A stretch of DNA of 64,000 nt, taken from Burkholderia sp. USMB20. GTDB taxonomy: Bacteria > Pseudomonadota > Gammaproteobacteria > Burkholderiales > Burkholderiaceae. The stretch spans positions 248,001 to 312,000 of the forward strand of contig NZ_JTAN02000018.1 in the NCBI RefSeq assembly GCF_000949135.2. Direction: 5' to 3'. Shown here piece by piece: positions 26,719 through 38,236 of the stretch. The notes under the pieces were generated by a model. The model searched no databases and was not told the origin of the DNA. It worked only from the letters and a program-made list of their open reading frames with translations. Numbering within the stretch: position 1 is the stretch's first letter; every line of letters starts with the position of its first letter. Both the position numbers and the translations under genes were made by a program.

Positions 26719-28071
26719 TCAGAACACCGCGTGCCCGCTGATGAGGCTCGGCAGCCAGGTGGAGAAGAACGGCATGTACGTGACGATGTTGATCGCACTG
26801 AAGATCGCGAGGTAATACGGCCACGCCATCTTCGTCGTCTCGCCGATCGACACGTTGCCGATCGCGCAGCCGACGAACTGCACCGACCCGATCGGCGGGT
26901 GCACGAGGCCGAGCGAGCAGTTCAGCAGCAGCATGATGCCGAACTGCACCGGCCCGACGCCGCATGCCATCGCGATCGGCAGGAACAGCGGCGTCGTGAT
27001 CAGGATGTGCGCGGCCATGTCGACGAACGTGCCGAGGAACACCTGGATGATGTTGATGTACAGCAGCATCAGCCACGGCGCGGCGGTCGACTGCTTGAGC
27101 AGCCCTTCGATCGCATCCGGAATCTCCAGGTACGACATCTGGAAGCGCAGCATGTTGGACACGGCGATCAGCAGCAGCACGACGCCCGTCGTGCGCGCCG
27201 CATGCGACAGCGCGCGCCGCAGCTTCTCGGCCGTCAGCGTCCGGTAGACGAGCGCGGTCAGCACGAGCGAGTACACGACGGCGATCGCGGCGGCTTCGGT
27301 CGCGGTCGCGATCCCCTTCGCGACACACACGAGGATGATCGCGATCACCATCAGGCCCGGCACCGCGCCGACGAAGCTGCGCAGCACCGCATACCAGCCC
27401 GGGAACGACGGCAGCGCCGACGAACCGTCCTCGCGGCGCGGATAGCCGTGGCGCACGGCCTGCCAGTATGCGGCCGCAAGCACGAAGCCCATCACCCACA
27501 GCACCGGCAGGAGGCCGGAGAACAGCAGGTCGCCGATCGACACGCCGCTCACCGGCTGGCCGTGCAGCACCCCCGTGATCCCCTGCGCGGCGAACGCGTA
27601 GATGATCATGTTGGTCGACGTCGGCATCAGCGCGCCGGCGAGCGACGCGTGGGTCGTCACGTTGACCGCGTACGCCGCGCTGTAGCCTTCGCGCTTCATC
27701 AGCGGAATCACCACGCCGCCCATCGCGGAGGTATCGGCCGTCGGCGAACCCGACACGCCGCCGAACAGCGTGCACGCGACGACGTTGGCCATCCCGAGGC
27801 CGCCGCGGAAATGGCCGACGGTGGCCTGCGCGAAGCGCAGGATCCGGTCCGCGATGCCGCCGTGCAGCATCAGCTCGCCGGAGAAGATGAAGAACGGCAC
27901 CGCGAGGAACGAGAACGCGTTCATCCCCGAGATCATCGCCTGCATCGCGGTCGCGATCGGCAGCCCTTCGACCAGGTAGGTCAGCACGCAGGAAATGCCG
28001 AGCGCGAACGAGACGGGCACGCCGAGCACGAGGAAAACCAGAAAACTGACGGACAGGATCGCGAGTTCCAT
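26719..28071 (-). CDS. TRAP transporter large permease, DctM family
   Basis: A 450-residue inner-membrane protein with about twelve helices, opening MELAILSVSFLVFLVLGVPV. Family features include AVPFFIFSGELMLHGGIADR, LFGGVSGSPTADTSAMGGV and LLNCSLGLVHPPIGSVQF. It is the Na+/H+-driven channel half of a tripartite ATP-independent periplasmic transporter. It follows the small permease by 4 bp and is the last gene of the operon dctP-dctQ-dctM. Substrate is set by the binding protein, not by this gene. Confidence 0.93.
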   Translation of the reverse strand: MELAILSVSFLVFLVLGVPVSFALGISCVLTYLVEGLPIATAMQAMISGMNAFSFLAVPFFIFSGELMLHGGIADRILRFAQATVGHFRGGLGMANVVACTLFGGVSGSPTADTSAMGGVVIPLMKREGYSAAYAVNVTTHASLAGALMPTSTNMIIYAFAAQGITGVLHGQPVSGVSIGDLLFSGLLPVLWVMGFVLAAAYWQAVRHGYPRREDGSSALPSFPGWYAVLRSFVGAVPGLMVIAIILVCVAKGIATATEAAAIAVVYSLVLTALVYRTLTAEKLRRALSHAARTTGVVLLLIAVSNMLRFQMSYLEIPDAIEGLLKQSTAAPWLMLLYINIIQVFLGTFVDMAAHILITTPLFLPIAMACGVGPVQFGIMLLLNCSLGLVHPPIGSVQFVGCAIGNVSIGETTKMAWPYYLAIFSAINIVTYMPFFSTWLPSLISGHAVF

Positions 28072-28075
28072 GGCG

Positions 28076-30124
<2,049 letters not shown>

Positions 30125-30319
30125 ATGCAGACGACCAGAACGCGGGCGGGACAGCGTCAGGACACGCCGTTGAATCCGGGCGACGAAGGGCCGCCCGATG
30201 CACCGGGCGTCGGCGAGGATCTATGCGGCGTGTGCCGCGGCACCGGGATGGTCGAAGGACAGCCATGCGCGGTGTGCGGCGGGACGGGCAAGGTATTGCA
30301 AGGGATCGGCGGCGGCTAG
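30125..30319 (+). CDS. small DnaJ-type zinc-ribbon protein
   Basis: A 64-residue protein with two DnaJ cysteine-rich repeats, CGVCRGTG and CAVCGGTG, placing Cys at 34, 37, 48 and 51: one four-cysteine zinc site. The N-terminal half is polar and Gly/Pro-rich. A near-perfect anti-16S site, AAGGAGGTG at 30112-30120, stands 4 nt before ATG 30125, which strongly supports translation. Such mini-proteins are usually annotated as hypothetical or 'molecular chaperone DnaJ'. They lack a J domain, so chaperone function is not implied. Protein or nucleic-acid binding through the zinc site is the most that can be said. Confidence 0.8.
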   Translation: MQTTRTRAGQRQDTPLNPGDEGPPDAPGVGEDLCGVCRGTGMVEGQPCAVCGGTGKVLQGIGGG

Positions 30320-30454
30320 ACGGTCAAACGGAGGCGATGCGTGCAGGCCGCCTTCGGCGCCGTGCGGCGCCCGGACGGGCCACGGATCGCATGCGACCGC
30401 GCTGCAACGCCGCGATTGACCGGAATCGGGTATCCGCGCGGCGCGCGAACGACC

Positions 30455-31135
30455 TCAACGCCCGAGCCGCCGGTCCCGCAGAAACGCATTCAACTCGCCA
30501 CCCGCATGCTCGATGTGGCGCTTGAGCAGCGACGCCGCCGCGCGCGCATCGCCCTTGCGGCACAGCGCGACGAGTTCCGCGTGCTCGGATTCGGCCACGT
30601 CGCGCGCGGCCTCGGACAGCGACAGTTGCACGCGCGTGTAGCGGTCGGTCTGCTGCAGCAGCGACGCGACGATCGCCGCCGTCTTCGGCTGGTCGGCACG
30701 CGACAGCAGCAGATGATGCAGCTCGGTGTTCAGTTCGCCCCAGCGGCCGGACTGGCTCGCGTGCAGCACCGCGCTGTATTCGTCGAGGATCGCATCGAGC
30801 CGCGCGAAATCCTCGGCGGTCAGCTTCGGAATCGACTTTTTCAGCAGCACGGGCTCCAGCAGCGCGCGCAATTCGAACAGTTCGGTGATGTCCTCCGGCG
30901 ACAGCTCCGACACGATCGCGCCCTTGTGCGGCAGGATCTTCACGAGCCCTTCGCTCTCGAGCTGCACGAGCGCTTCGCGCAGCGGGATCCGGCTGATGCC
31001 GAGCTCGGTCGCCAGCGCATCCTGGCGAAGCTGGTAGCCGTCGACGTATTCCCCCGTCAGGATGCGGCGGCGCAGTTCATTGGCTGCGGCTTCGGCGCGC
31101 GTGGCGTAGACAAGAGCGGGGCGTTTCTCGTTCAT
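30455..31135 (-). CDS. GntR family regulator, FCD subfamily
   Basis: A 226-residue regulator: winged HTH (AANELRRRILTGEYVDGYQL, then ELGISRIPLREALVQLE) and FCD domain with metal-ligand-like residues in LNTELHHLLLSRAD and ESEHAELVALCRKGD. The start ATG 31135 has GAAC... just upstream and no strong ribosome site. Its own upstream region holds an imperfect dyad around ATATTGCATACTTTCTACGA (31189-31208), possibly autoregulatory. It is the best candidate controller of the TRAP operon, since both are on the minus strand and the TRAP promoter has an FCD-type dyad. Inference. Confidence 0.88.
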   Translation of the reverse strand: MNEKRPALVYATRAEAAANELRRRILTGEYVDGYQLRQDALATELGISRIPLREALVQLESEGLVKILPHKGAIVSELSPEDITELFELRALLEPVLLKKSIPKLTAEDFARLDAILDEYSAVLHASQSGRWGELNTELHHLLLSRADQPKTAAIVASLLQQTDRYTRVQLSLSEAARDVAESEHAELVALCRKGDARAAASLLKRHIEHAGGELNAFLRDRRLGR

Positions 31136-31378
31136 GTTGCGGTTCGGACTGGGGATGGCGGTCAGGCAAGCGCCGACGCGGCGCTGGATATTGCATACTT
31201 TCTACGATATTAGCAGAGCGGCCTTGCGGGCGAGCGTCGGCGGTCGCCGCCACAGGCGACGTCGGCATCGACGTCCGGTGTTCCCGCAATACGGCCACCG
31301 GACGCTCACCGGCGCGCTTTCTCGAAGTCGGCACGGCAATGAACCAGGCTGCGGCCGCGCGCTGATCGAGCATGCGCG

Positions 31379-32086
31379 CTAGCACAAGCGCTCGACGATC
31401 ATGACGTCCGTGTCGTCCCGCGCCCGCAACATGAGCCACGTTTCATCGCGAACGGCAACGCCGTCGCGTTGCGCCAGCCTGATCGGCCCTACGTCCAGCC
31501 GGCCATGATCGACAACCAGATAAGCGGAACCGGGCATCGGCAACGCGTGCCGCAACGCCGTGCCTTCACGCAGCGTCGCGATACGCACGCGTGCATCGGC
31601 GTGAATCGGCAACGCGCCGGCGCGGACATCCTCCGGATCGCCGCTCGCCAGCGTCACGAATCGACCCTCGCGACATCCGGACGAACAGACTCGCGTCGCA
31701 CAGCGCGGTGTACCGCCAGGTGTGCGCGGCCGCAGCCGGATCTGGAAGTGCCGCGCGGGCATATTCTCGTCGTTGCGCTCGGCGTGATGGATCGCCGTGC
31801 CGGCACTCGTCACGTGGACGGAATCGGCGACCAGACGCACGCGATTGCCTGCGTCGTCTTCATGCGTGATGGCGCCCGACCGCACCCACGTGACGATCTC
31901 GACGTCGCGGTGGGCATGCGGGCCGAGGCCCGAGCACGGCGCGAACTCGACGTCGCTCCACATGTAGAGCGGACCGAGCGGCGCATCGTCGGCGCGCCCG
32001 GATTCGCCGATGCGGAAATGCTGGCGAATGTCGACACGGCCGCGCCGGATTGCGCCAAGCACAAGAAAAGGCCGATGTTCAATCAT
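31379..32086 (-). CDS. pirin family protein (YhhW-like)
   Basis: A 235-residue bicupin. The first cupin carries the metal-site pattern in GLGPHAHRDVEIVTWVRSG (His-x-His and Glu), with TSAGTAIHHAERN completing the site. The opening FRIGESGRADDAPLGPLYMW is close to the pirin family start, with ligand-facing residues in the expected order. YhhW-type pirins can oxidise quercetin using Fe; others act in redox sensing. The middle region carries three unusual Cys residues (CATRVCSSGC) not typical of the family. It is monocistronic, 83 bp from the SDR stop. Confidence 0.82.
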   Translation of the reverse strand: MIEHRPFLVLGAIRRGRVDIRQHFRIGESGRADDAPLGPLYMWSDVEFAPCSGLGPHAHRDVEIVTWVRSGAITHEDDAGNRVRLVADSVHVTSAGTAIHHAERNDENMPARHFQIRLRPRTPGGTPRCATRVCSSGCREGRFVTLASGDPEDVRAGALPIHADARVRIATLREGTALRHALPMPGSAYLVVDHGRLDVGPIRLAQRDGVAVRDETWLMLRARDDTDVMIVERLC

Positions 32087-32169
32087 GACGGAGCCCGGTT
32101 CGAGTACGCCGGGCGCGGATCGCGATCGTCGCAGACGGCGTCTTCCGCACCCGCGCGCCGTGGCTACGC

Positions 32170-32934
32170 TCAGATCTGCTGCTGGCCGCCATCGACGAAC
32201 AATTCGATGCCGTTCACGAAGCTCGCGTCGTCCGAGGCCAGGAACAGCGCCGCGCTCGCGATCTCGCCAGGCTCGCCGAGGCGCCCCATCGGGATCTGGG
32301 CCGCCAGATAATCGGCGAGGCCCTGGCGCTGCGCGGCATCGTCACCGGCGAGATCGAGCAGGCCAGGCGTGCGGGTCGCGCCCGGGCTGATCGTGTTCAC
32401 GCGGATGCCGCGTTCCTTGAGATCGAGAATCCAGCTGCGTGCAAAGGCCCGCACCGCTGCCTTCGAAGCCGAATACACGCTGAACGCCGCGGTGCCCGCG
32501 CTGCCCGCCGTCGAGCCGGTGAGAATCACCGAGGCACGCTCGGCAAGCAGCGGCAGCGCTTTTTGTACCGTGAACAGCACGCCCTTCACGTTGCGCTCGA
32601 AGGTGTCGTCGTAGTGTGCTTCGGTGATGCTGCCAAGCGGCAGCATTGAGCCGCCGCCGGCGTTCACGAACAGCACGTCGAGGCGGCCCTGTTCTTCCTT
32701 GATCTGCGCATACAGCGCGTCGAGCTCATCGAGCTTGGTGGAATCCGAACGTACGCCGGTCGCCTTGCCGCCGGCTTCGCGAATGCCCTTCACGGCGGCA
32801 TCGAGTTCTGCCTGTCGGCGGCCCGTCAGATAGACGTGCGCACCTTCTGCCGCGAAGCGTTCGGCGGTGGCGAGACCGATGCCGCTGGTTGCGCCGGTGA
32901 CGAGTGCGATCTTGTTGTCGAGTTTGCGTGCCAT
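32170..32934 (-). CDS. short-chain dehydrogenase/reductase (SDR)
   Basis: A 254-residue classical SDR. It has the nucleotide loop VTGATSGIG, the NAGGG strand motif, the catalytic Ser in [11 protein letters not shown] and the Y-x3-K pair in [18 protein letters not shown] and a C-terminal [14 protein letters not shown] complete the fold. The ATG at 32934 follows AAGGAGC. TGRRQ at the end of beta-2, with Arg residues, favours NADP(H). It is divergent from a LysR gene 138 bp away and is preceded by a 67-bp box that is also found before the SnoaL-like gene, so both look like targets of that regulator. Confidence 0.9.
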   Translation of the reverse strand: MARKLDNKIALVTGATSGIGLATAERFAAEGAHVYLTGRRQAELDAAVKGIREAGGKATGVRSDSTKLDELDALYAQIKEEQGRLDVLFVNAGGGSMLPLGSITEAHYDDTFERNVKGVLFTVQKALPLLAERASVILTGSTAGSAGTAAFSVYSASKAAVRAFARSWILDLKERGIRVNTISPGATRTPGLLDLAGDDAAQRQGLADYLAAQIPMGRLGEPGEIASAALFLASDDASFVNGIELFVDGGQQQI

Positions 32935-32993
32935 GGTATTGCTCCTTTCGTTGGGTCGGTGTGGGTTGCGTTGCATCGCGTACTGCGATGTGA

Positions 32994-33060
32994 GGAGAAT
33001 ATCGACGGCCTCATCCTTTCGAAATAGAATTGATTGAAAACAAACGTTGCAAAAATGCAA
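32994..33060 (-). promoter_or_regulatory. LysR regulatory box A (upstream of SDR)
   Basis: Read toward the SDR gene, the box begins with the LysR-type dyad TTGCA-TTTT-TGCAA (33047-33060), followed by GTTTTCAA, ATTCT and TTTCG blocks, and ends ATTCTCC. It aligns without gaps to the box at 34025-34091, about 49 of 67 positions by hand count. Confidence 0.75.
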
Positions 33061-33072
33061 AGATGAGGGAAG

Positions 33073-33990
33073 ATGGCTCAACTACCCGATTTCGAGGGGC
33101 TCGCGATGTTCGCGAAGGTGGCCGAGCACGGTTCGTTTGCCGCCGCGGCGCGCGCGACCGGCGTGTCGGTCGCGACCGTCTCGCGCGGCGTGGCCCGCCT
33201 GGAGGACCGGCTGGGCGCGCGGCTGTTCAATCGCACGTCGCGTCAGCTCTCGCTCACCGAGTTCGGCCGCACGATCAGCGAGCAAGCCGGCGAGATCTAT
33301 CGCCAGGCCGAGGAGGCGGAAAGCTCGGCACGCGAAATGTCGGTGCGGCCACGCGGGCTGGTGCGTCTGGCCGTGCCGATGTCGTACGGGCTGCGCTGGG
33401 TCGCGCCGTTGCTGCCGGGCTTCTTTCGCGCGTATCCGGAAGTGTCGATCGACCTGCATCTGTCGGATGCGTCGGTCGATCTGGTCGCCGACGGGTTCGA
33501 CGCCGCGCTGCGGATCGCCGCGCTTCCGGATTCGTCGCTGGTCGCGCGGCGGCTGTGCGCGGTGACGCAATTCGTGGTGGCGTCGCCGGAATATCTGACG
33601 CGTGAAGGACGGCCCGCCCATCCGCGCGAGCTCGCGGATCGTCCTTGTCTCTCGTACGCATACCGCGCGCGTAGCGCCGTATGGCGCTTCACGAACGACG
33701 CAGGCGAAGAAGAGCCGGTGATGCCGGCGGGCCCGCTACGCGTGACGAACGCCGATGCGCTGTTGCCCACGCTGCTCGCCGGACTGGCGATTGCCGAACT
33801 GCCCGAGTTCATCGCCGGCGATTACCTGGCCGACGGCCGTCTCGAAGCGATCCTGACCGACTGGTCGCTGACGAAGGGCGGCATTTACTTCGTCACGCCC
33901 TCGGCGCGCGCGCGGCCCGCGAAAGTCGCGGCGCTGTCGGATTATCTTGCCGAGCACCTTTCCGAGCCGACCTGGCGATGGCCGAAATGA
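33073..33990 (+). CDS. LysR family transcriptional regulator
   Basis: A 305-residue LTTR of the CrgA-like branch. The HTH reads [20 protein letters not shown] then [16 protein letters not shown], and the co-inducer domain begins [23 protein letters not shown] 33073 follows GAGGGA. It sits between an SDR gene (divergent) and a SnoaL-like gene (same strand, 213 bp downstream). Both neighbours have the same promoter box, each pointing at its own gene, so this protein probably controls both and possibly itself, since box A is 12 bp before its start. Confidence 0.9.
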   Translation: MAQLPDFEGLAMFAKVAEHGSFAAAARATGVSVATVSRGVARLEDRLGARLFNRTSRQLSLTEFGRTISEQAGEIYRQAEEAESSAREMSVRPRGLVRLAVPMSYGLRWVAPLLPGFFRAYPEVSIDLHLSDASVDLVADGFDAALRIAALPDSSLVARRLCAVTQFVVASPEYLTREGRPAHPRELADRPCLSYAYRARSAVWRFTNDAGEEEPVMPAGPLRVTNADALLPTLLAGLAIAELPEFIAGDYLADGRLEAILTDWSLTKGGIYFVTPSARARPAKVAALSDYLAEHLSEPTWRWPK

Positions 33991-34024
33991 TGTGTCGGCG
34001 CGATTGATCGGCCGGCGTCCATCA

Positions 34025-34091
34025 TTGCATTCATGCAACGATGGTTTTCAAACGATTCTGTTTCGCAAATATTGTCCGGACCGTATTCTCC
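34025..34091 (+). promoter_or_regulatory. LysR regulatory box B (upstream of SnoaL-like gene)
   Basis: Begins with the dyad TTGCAT-TC-ATGCAA (34025-34038), then GTTTTCAA, ATTCT and TTTCG blocks, ending GTATTCTCC. Same length and block order as box A at 32994-33060, in the orientation that faces the gene at 34204. Confidence 0.75.
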
Positions 34092-34203
34092 TTTCCACCG
34101 GCTGCACGACATCACGCCGCAAGCCGCCATGCAGCAGGTGGCGACTGCGTTGACGACGCGCCTGCAATGAATCGCTTCCATTCACGCTTTTATCGAGCCG
34201 ATC

Positions 34204-34608
34204 ATGAACAACGCCAAACAACTGCTTTTCGCTTACCTCGAATCGATTCGCGATCCACGCGCGGCTGGCGCACTGTTTGCCGACGACGGTGTGCTGGAAC
34301 TGCCGTATCTCAAGTCACTGGGTATCGACGCGCGCGCGCAGGGGCCCGGTGCGATCGAAGCCTTCATTGCCTCGCTGCTCGCGAAAGTGCCGGATTTTGC
34401 GTTCAGCAATGTGCGACTGCTGATCGAAACACCCGAGCAGGTATTCGCCGAGTATGAAGTCGAAGCGCTCGTTCCATCGACGGGGAAAATCTATCGCCAG
34501 TTGTACGCAGGGCGGCTGGTGGCGCGCGACGGCAAAATCGTGCTGTTGCGCGAAGCACTGGACACGATGGCCGCGGCACATGCATTCTCGGCGGCGCAAC
34601 CCGCTTGA
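34204..34608 (+). CDS. SnoaL-like / NTF2-fold protein
   Basis: A 134-residue single-domain protein with the cone-shaped NTF2 fold pattern: an N-terminal helix (KQLLFAYLESIRDPRAAGAL), FADDGVLELPYL, the mid helix with PGAIEAFIASLLAKVPDF, and a long beta segment VFAEYEVEALVPSTGKIYRQ. Such proteins act as isomerases, dehydratases or ligand carriers, and there is no diagnostic catalytic pair here. It should be co-regulated with the SDR gene across the LysR gene, because the two promoters share a 67-bp box. The pair may handle the same small electrophile or carbonyl substrate, by inference. Confidence 0.82.
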   Translation: MNNAKQLLFAYLESIRDPRAAGALFADDGVLELPYLKSLGIDARAQGPGAIEAFIASLLAKVPDFAFSNVRLLIETPEQVFAEYEVEALVPSTGKIYRQLYAGRLVARDGKIVLLREALDTMAAAHAFSAAQPA

Positions 34609-34700
34609 CGAGATGCCGACGAAAGGCCGCTCGAGCAATCGAAGCGGCCTGCCGATGTTGCATCCCGACCGGCGCTTCTGGCCGGTAGACGTCACCGTCA

Positions 34701-34710
34701 TATAGAATGA
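34701..34710 (+). promoter_or_regulatory. candidate -10 of rdgC
   Basis: TATAGAAT at about 34701-34708 lies about 23 bp before the rdgC ATG and is the only -10-like sequence in the gap. A clear -35 was not identified. Confidence 0.35.
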
Positions 34711-34730
34711 CGCGCTTTGCCCGCACGCCT

Positions 34731-35654
34731 ATGTGGTTCAAGAATCTTCAGCTTCATCGTCTTCCGGCACCGTGGGCCGTTACCCCCGATCAGATGGAAG
34801 CATGGCTCGCGCCCCACGCGTTTCAGCCGGGCACCAGCGTCGAGATGCAGCGCTCAGGATGGGCGTCGCCGCGTGACGACGGCGCGCTCGTGTATTCGAT
34901 CAACCGGCAGATGCTGCTGACGTTTCGCGCCGAAAAGAAGCTGCTCCCGGCGTCGGTCGTCAATCAGGTGACCAAGGCCCGGGCGCTTGAGGTCGAGGAG
35001 CAGCAGGGTTTCAAGGTCGGGCGAAAACAGCTGCGCGAACTCAAGGAGCAGGTGACCGACGAACTGCTGCCGCGCGCGTTCACCATTCGCCGCGATACCC
35101 GCGTGTGGATCGATACGGTGAACGGCTGGCTCGTCATCGATGCGGCCGCACAGGCACTTGCCGACGACGTTCGCGGCCTGCTCGTCAAATCGATCGATCA
35201 ATTGCCGCTCGCCGGCGTCCAGGTGGCGCTGTCGCCGGTCGCCGCGATGACGGACTGGCTGCTGTCCGGCGAGGCGCCGGGCGGATTCACCGTGGACCAG
35301 GACGCCGAGTTGCGCTCGAGCGGCGAAGGTGGCGCCACGGTGCGATACGTCGGCCACGCGCTGGAAGCGAACGACATGCGCCGGCACATCGAGGCCGGCA
35401 AACAATGCATGCGCCTCGCGATGACCTGGAATGACCGCATCTCCTTCGTGCTGACGCCGTCGCTGACGATCAAGCGTGTCACGCCGCTCGACGTAATCAA
35501 GGAGGCGTCGGATCCCACCGCGCAGAACGACGACGAACGCTTCGACTCGGATGTCACGCTGATGACGGGTGAATTGGCGCGGATGTTGACCGATCTCGTC
35601 GATATCCTGGGCGGCGAGCGGCAGGACTCGGTTCAAATCGCGGCAGCAGCCTGA
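34731..35654 (+). CDS. rdgC: recombination-associated protein RdgC
   Basis: A 307-residue protein starting [15 protein letters not shown], the invariant RdgC opening. Other family marks are the [20 protein letters not shown] strand pair, [34 protein letters not shown] and [19 protein letters not shown]. RdgC forms a ring-shaped dimer that coats double-stranded DNA and restrains RecA filament activity; in Neisseria it supports pilin variation. ATG 34731 is preferred over 34707 because it gives the conserved N-terminus. Nucleoid-located; chromosomal housekeeping gene of full length. Confidence 0.95.
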   Translation: MWFKNLQLHRLPAPWAVTPDQMEAWLAPHAFQPGTSVEMQRSGWASPRDDGALVYSINRQMLLTFRAEKKLLPASVVNQVTKARALEVEEQQGFKVGRKQLRELKEQVTDELLPRAFTIRRDTRVWIDTVNGWLVIDAAAQALADDVRGLLVKSIDQLPLAGVQVALSPVAAMTDWLLSGEAPGGFTVDQDAELRSSGEGGATVRYVGHALEANDMRRHIEAGKQCMRLAMTWNDRISFVLTPSLTIKRVTPLDVIKEASDPTAQNDDERFDSDVTLMTGELARMLTDLVDILGGERQDSVQIAAAA

Positions 35655-35845
35655 ACCTCGTCGGCTGTCGAGGATCGTCGCCGCGCTACGGCGCGACGGC
35701 GCGGCTTCGCGCTGACGCGACCTGTCGGGGAGGACCGTCCCCGCTCTGGCGGCGGGCGGGGTGCGGCTGCGCGCCGACGAAGCGCCGCCGCACCGTGGAG
35801 CCTCTTGCCGTTCGGCCCGGCGGGTTCGGAAAGTCAGCGGACGAC

Positions 35846-36247
35846 CTATCCGAACACCCGGGCCCATACCGCCCGAAGGCGTCGCGCGCGGTCTTCGAAC
35901 AGATATGAGGCTGCCAGCGTCAAGAGACCTGAAATCGCACCCGTCACGATGTGCTCGACATACGGGATAGGGTAGTGACTCGTGTGCGAGTAGGCGTCGC
36001 CCAACGTCGTCAGGACGCCGACGATCACCGCATTGCCGTATCGATGCGCGTAGAGTTTCGCCGCGGGCGTGAAAGTCAGCAGTACAGCCAGGAGTCCGGT
36101 AAACAGACCGGTATGAAATGCAATCGACCAGTGGGCGAGGCTCATGATGTTGCCCCAGCTCCCCGGCATGCAGGTCATGCACGCACTGGTCGGCTGCCAG
36201 AAGCGCTGGATGAACAGTCTGACGCGCTGCTTCCACTCGGTTGACAT
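35846..36247 (-). CDS. hypothetical small membrane protein
   Basis: A 133-residue protein I do not recognise. It has three hydrophobic segments: FHTGLFTGLLAVLLTFTPAA (about 44-63), NAVIVGVLTTLGDAYSH (about 72-88) and VEHIVTGAISGLLTLAASYL (about 97-116), and a basic C-terminus (DRARRLRAVWARVFG). The start ATG 36247 follows GAGGGGAG, a good ribosome site. A Cys pair in ACMTCMPGSWGN and several His residues (HRYGN, YSHTSHY, VEHIV) could bind metal, but that is speculation. It is convergent with rdgC. Confidence 0.7.
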   Translation of the reverse strand: MSTEWKQRVRLFIQRFWQPTSACMTCMPGSWGNIMSLAHWSIAFHTGLFTGLLAVLLTFTPAAKLYAHRYGNAVIVGVLTTLGDAYSHTSHYPIPYVEHIVTGAISGLLTLAASYLFEDRARRLRAVWARVFG

Positions 36248-36708
36248 GACGCACTCCCCTCAATGCCGTCGTCACGGCCGACGCCACCATACGTATCGTT
36301 GAAGCAGCTTCCAAATCCTTTGACGAGCCTGCCGCCCTCGTCGCGGACGGGTTGGCTATGCGCCGTGGAGGCCGAGCCATAACCTGGACATGGTGGGAAT
36401 ACTACTCCACGATTCCACGGCCGCCGTTTCGACCGGCACCGCGCCGGGCCTTCTCACGAAACTGGCAATCGCTGCGGATCGCGTACCGCAAATACGCGCA
36501 TCTTCAATGGACGGAAATCACCGAGCCATCGTGCACCCGCGCGTTCATCGACATGCATGCGCGCGCGGGCGGTTGATCTGGCTATATATCAGGACTTCTT
36601 ATTGAAAGTCTTGAGCGCCCTGCAATCCATTCGTGGCCTGCGCTTGCTGAAACCTGTCGCCGGGCGTATGGTTTATTTCTCTATCGCCCTTTTCCGGGAG
36701 ATACCAAA
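36248..36708. other. intergenic region upstream of an MHS carrier
   Basis: About 460 bp with no supported gene. The stretch 36580-36700 is AT-richer and is the likely promoter area for the carrier; it includes an imperfect dyad around GGACTTCTTATTGAAAGTCTT (36594-36613). Confidence 0.4.
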
Positions 36709-38079
36709 ATGGCTGCCATGCAATCCGCGGCCACGCCCCTCTCCGACGAGGAAGCCCGGCGCCAGTTGCGCCGCGCCGTCATCGCCAGCACGATTGGCAC
36801 CACGATCGAATGGTATGACTTTTTCCTCTACAGCACGGTCACCGGCCTGGTCTTCGCAAAGCTGTATTTCCCCCAATCCCATCCACTCGTCGGCACGCTT
36901 CAGGCGTTCCTGATCTATGCCGTCGGCTTTGTCGCGCGGCCGGTCGGCGCGGCGATCTTCGGCCACTACGGCGATCGCATCGGCCGCAAGGCCACGCTGA
37001 TCGTGACCCTGTTGCTGATGGGGCTCGCGACGTTCGCCGTGGCCTTCGTTCCGACCTACGCGACGATCGGCATCTGGGGCGCCGTTCTCCTCACGGTGCT
37101 GCGCTTCATCCAGGGCGTCGGCGTCGGCGGCGAATGGGGCGGCTCGGTCCTGATGTCGATGGAGTGGGCGCGCACCAATGCGCATCGCGGCTTCGTCGCG
37201 TCGTGGCCGCAGTTCGGCGTGCCGGCGGGATTGTTCCTCGCCAACCTCGCCGTGCTGGCCATGAGCTGGTTGTCCGGCAGCAGTTTCCTCACGTGGGGCT
37301 GGCGCGTGCCGTTTGTCCTCAGCATCCTGCTGGTCGCGATCGGGCTTTATATCCGCCTGAACATTCTCGAGACGCCGATCTTCGCGAAACTGCTGGCCGA
37401 GCGCCGGATCGAGAAGGCGCCGATGCTCGAAGTGCTGCGCAAGCAGCCGACGGATATCGTGCTGTCGGCGTTCGCGCGGATGGCCGAACAGGCGCCGTTC
37501 TATATCTTCACGGCGTTCGTGTTCACTTACGGGATCACGGCGCTGGGCGTCACGCGAGAACTGCTGCTGACGGCGGTGCTGGTGGCTTCCGTGGTCGAAT
37601 TCGTCACCATTCCGCTGTTCGGCCACGTGTCGGATCTGATCGGGCGGCGGCGAATGTACATAATCGGTGCGGTTTCCGTCGGTGTATTCGGATTCCTCTA
37701 CTTCGCGATGGTCGACAGCCGGAATCCGGCATGGATCTTCGCGGCCATCGTGCTGTCGCTGGTCCCGCATTCGATGATGTATGGACCGCAGGCGGCATTG
37801 ATCGCCGAGTCGTTTACCGGGCGGTTGCGGTATAGCGGTGCGTCGATGGGTTATCAGCTCGCTTCGGTCATTGCGGGCGGCCCGGCACCGCTGATCGCGA
37901 CCGCGCTGTTTGCCTACTACCATTCGGGGTATGCGATCGCGGTGTACGTGCTGATATGTGCGGTGCTGAGCCTGGTCGCCGCATCGAAGCTCGGCGACTA
38001 CACGAACAAGGATATTTCGCGGGAATACGACGACGCGCGAAGTCTGGAGGATCATGGGCACGCGCCGCCGCTGACCTGA
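36709..38079 (+). CDS. MHS family MFS transporter (metabolite:H+ symporter)
   Basis: A 456-residue carrier with twelve helices. MHS marks are IGTTIEWYDFFLYSTVTGLV in TM1, the GHYGDRIGRKATLIV loop, GVGVGGEWGGSVLMSMEWA between TM4 and TM5, and GHVSDLIGRRRMYIIG in the second half. Close relatives move alpha-ketoglutarate, shikimate and similar acids. ATG 36709 follows GGGAGAT; a second Met three codons later is also possible. It is flanked by unrelated genes, so substrate is open. Convergent with the UPF0182 gene. Confidence 0.9.
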   Translation: MAAMQSAATPLSDEEARRQLRRAVIASTIGTTIEWYDFFLYSTVTGLVFAKLYFPQSHPLVGTLQAFLIYAVGFVARPVGAAIFGHYGDRIGRKATLIVTLLLMGLATFAVAFVPTYATIGIWGAVLLTVLRFIQGVGVGGEWGGSVLMSMEWARTNAHRGFVASWPQFGVPAGLFLANLAVLAMSWLSGSSFLTWGWRVPFVLSILLVAIGLYIRLNILETPIFAKLLAERRIEKAPMLEVLRKQPTDIVLSAFARMAEQAPFYIFTAFVFTYGITALGVTRELLLTAVLVASVVEFVTIPLFGHVSDLIGRRRMYIIGAVSVGVFGFLYFAMVDSRNPAWIFAAIVLSLVPHSMMYGPQAALIAESFTGRLRYSGASMGYQLASVIAGGPAPLIATALFAYYHSGYAIAVYVLICAVLSLVAASKLGDYTNKDISREYDDARSLEDHGHAPPLT

Positions 38080-38236
38080 CGGGTTGGCCGGTTCGCTCGA
38101 TCCATGGGAAGACGAGCCGGCTGCCGGCCCGCTTTCCGCGCGCGGTCCCGGTTCAGGCCAACGCGCGCGCCCGGAACGACACGACAACTGCTTGACCGCG
38201 GTCGATCACGCCCACGCCCGCTCAGCCGCGCCTCAC

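Noticed and set aside
25574-27775. 733-codon frame extending the alpha/beta hydrolase
   Set aside because: The extension runs over the TRAP permease on the same strand in a wrong frame and has no domain; ATG 26398 with GGAGACG is adequate.
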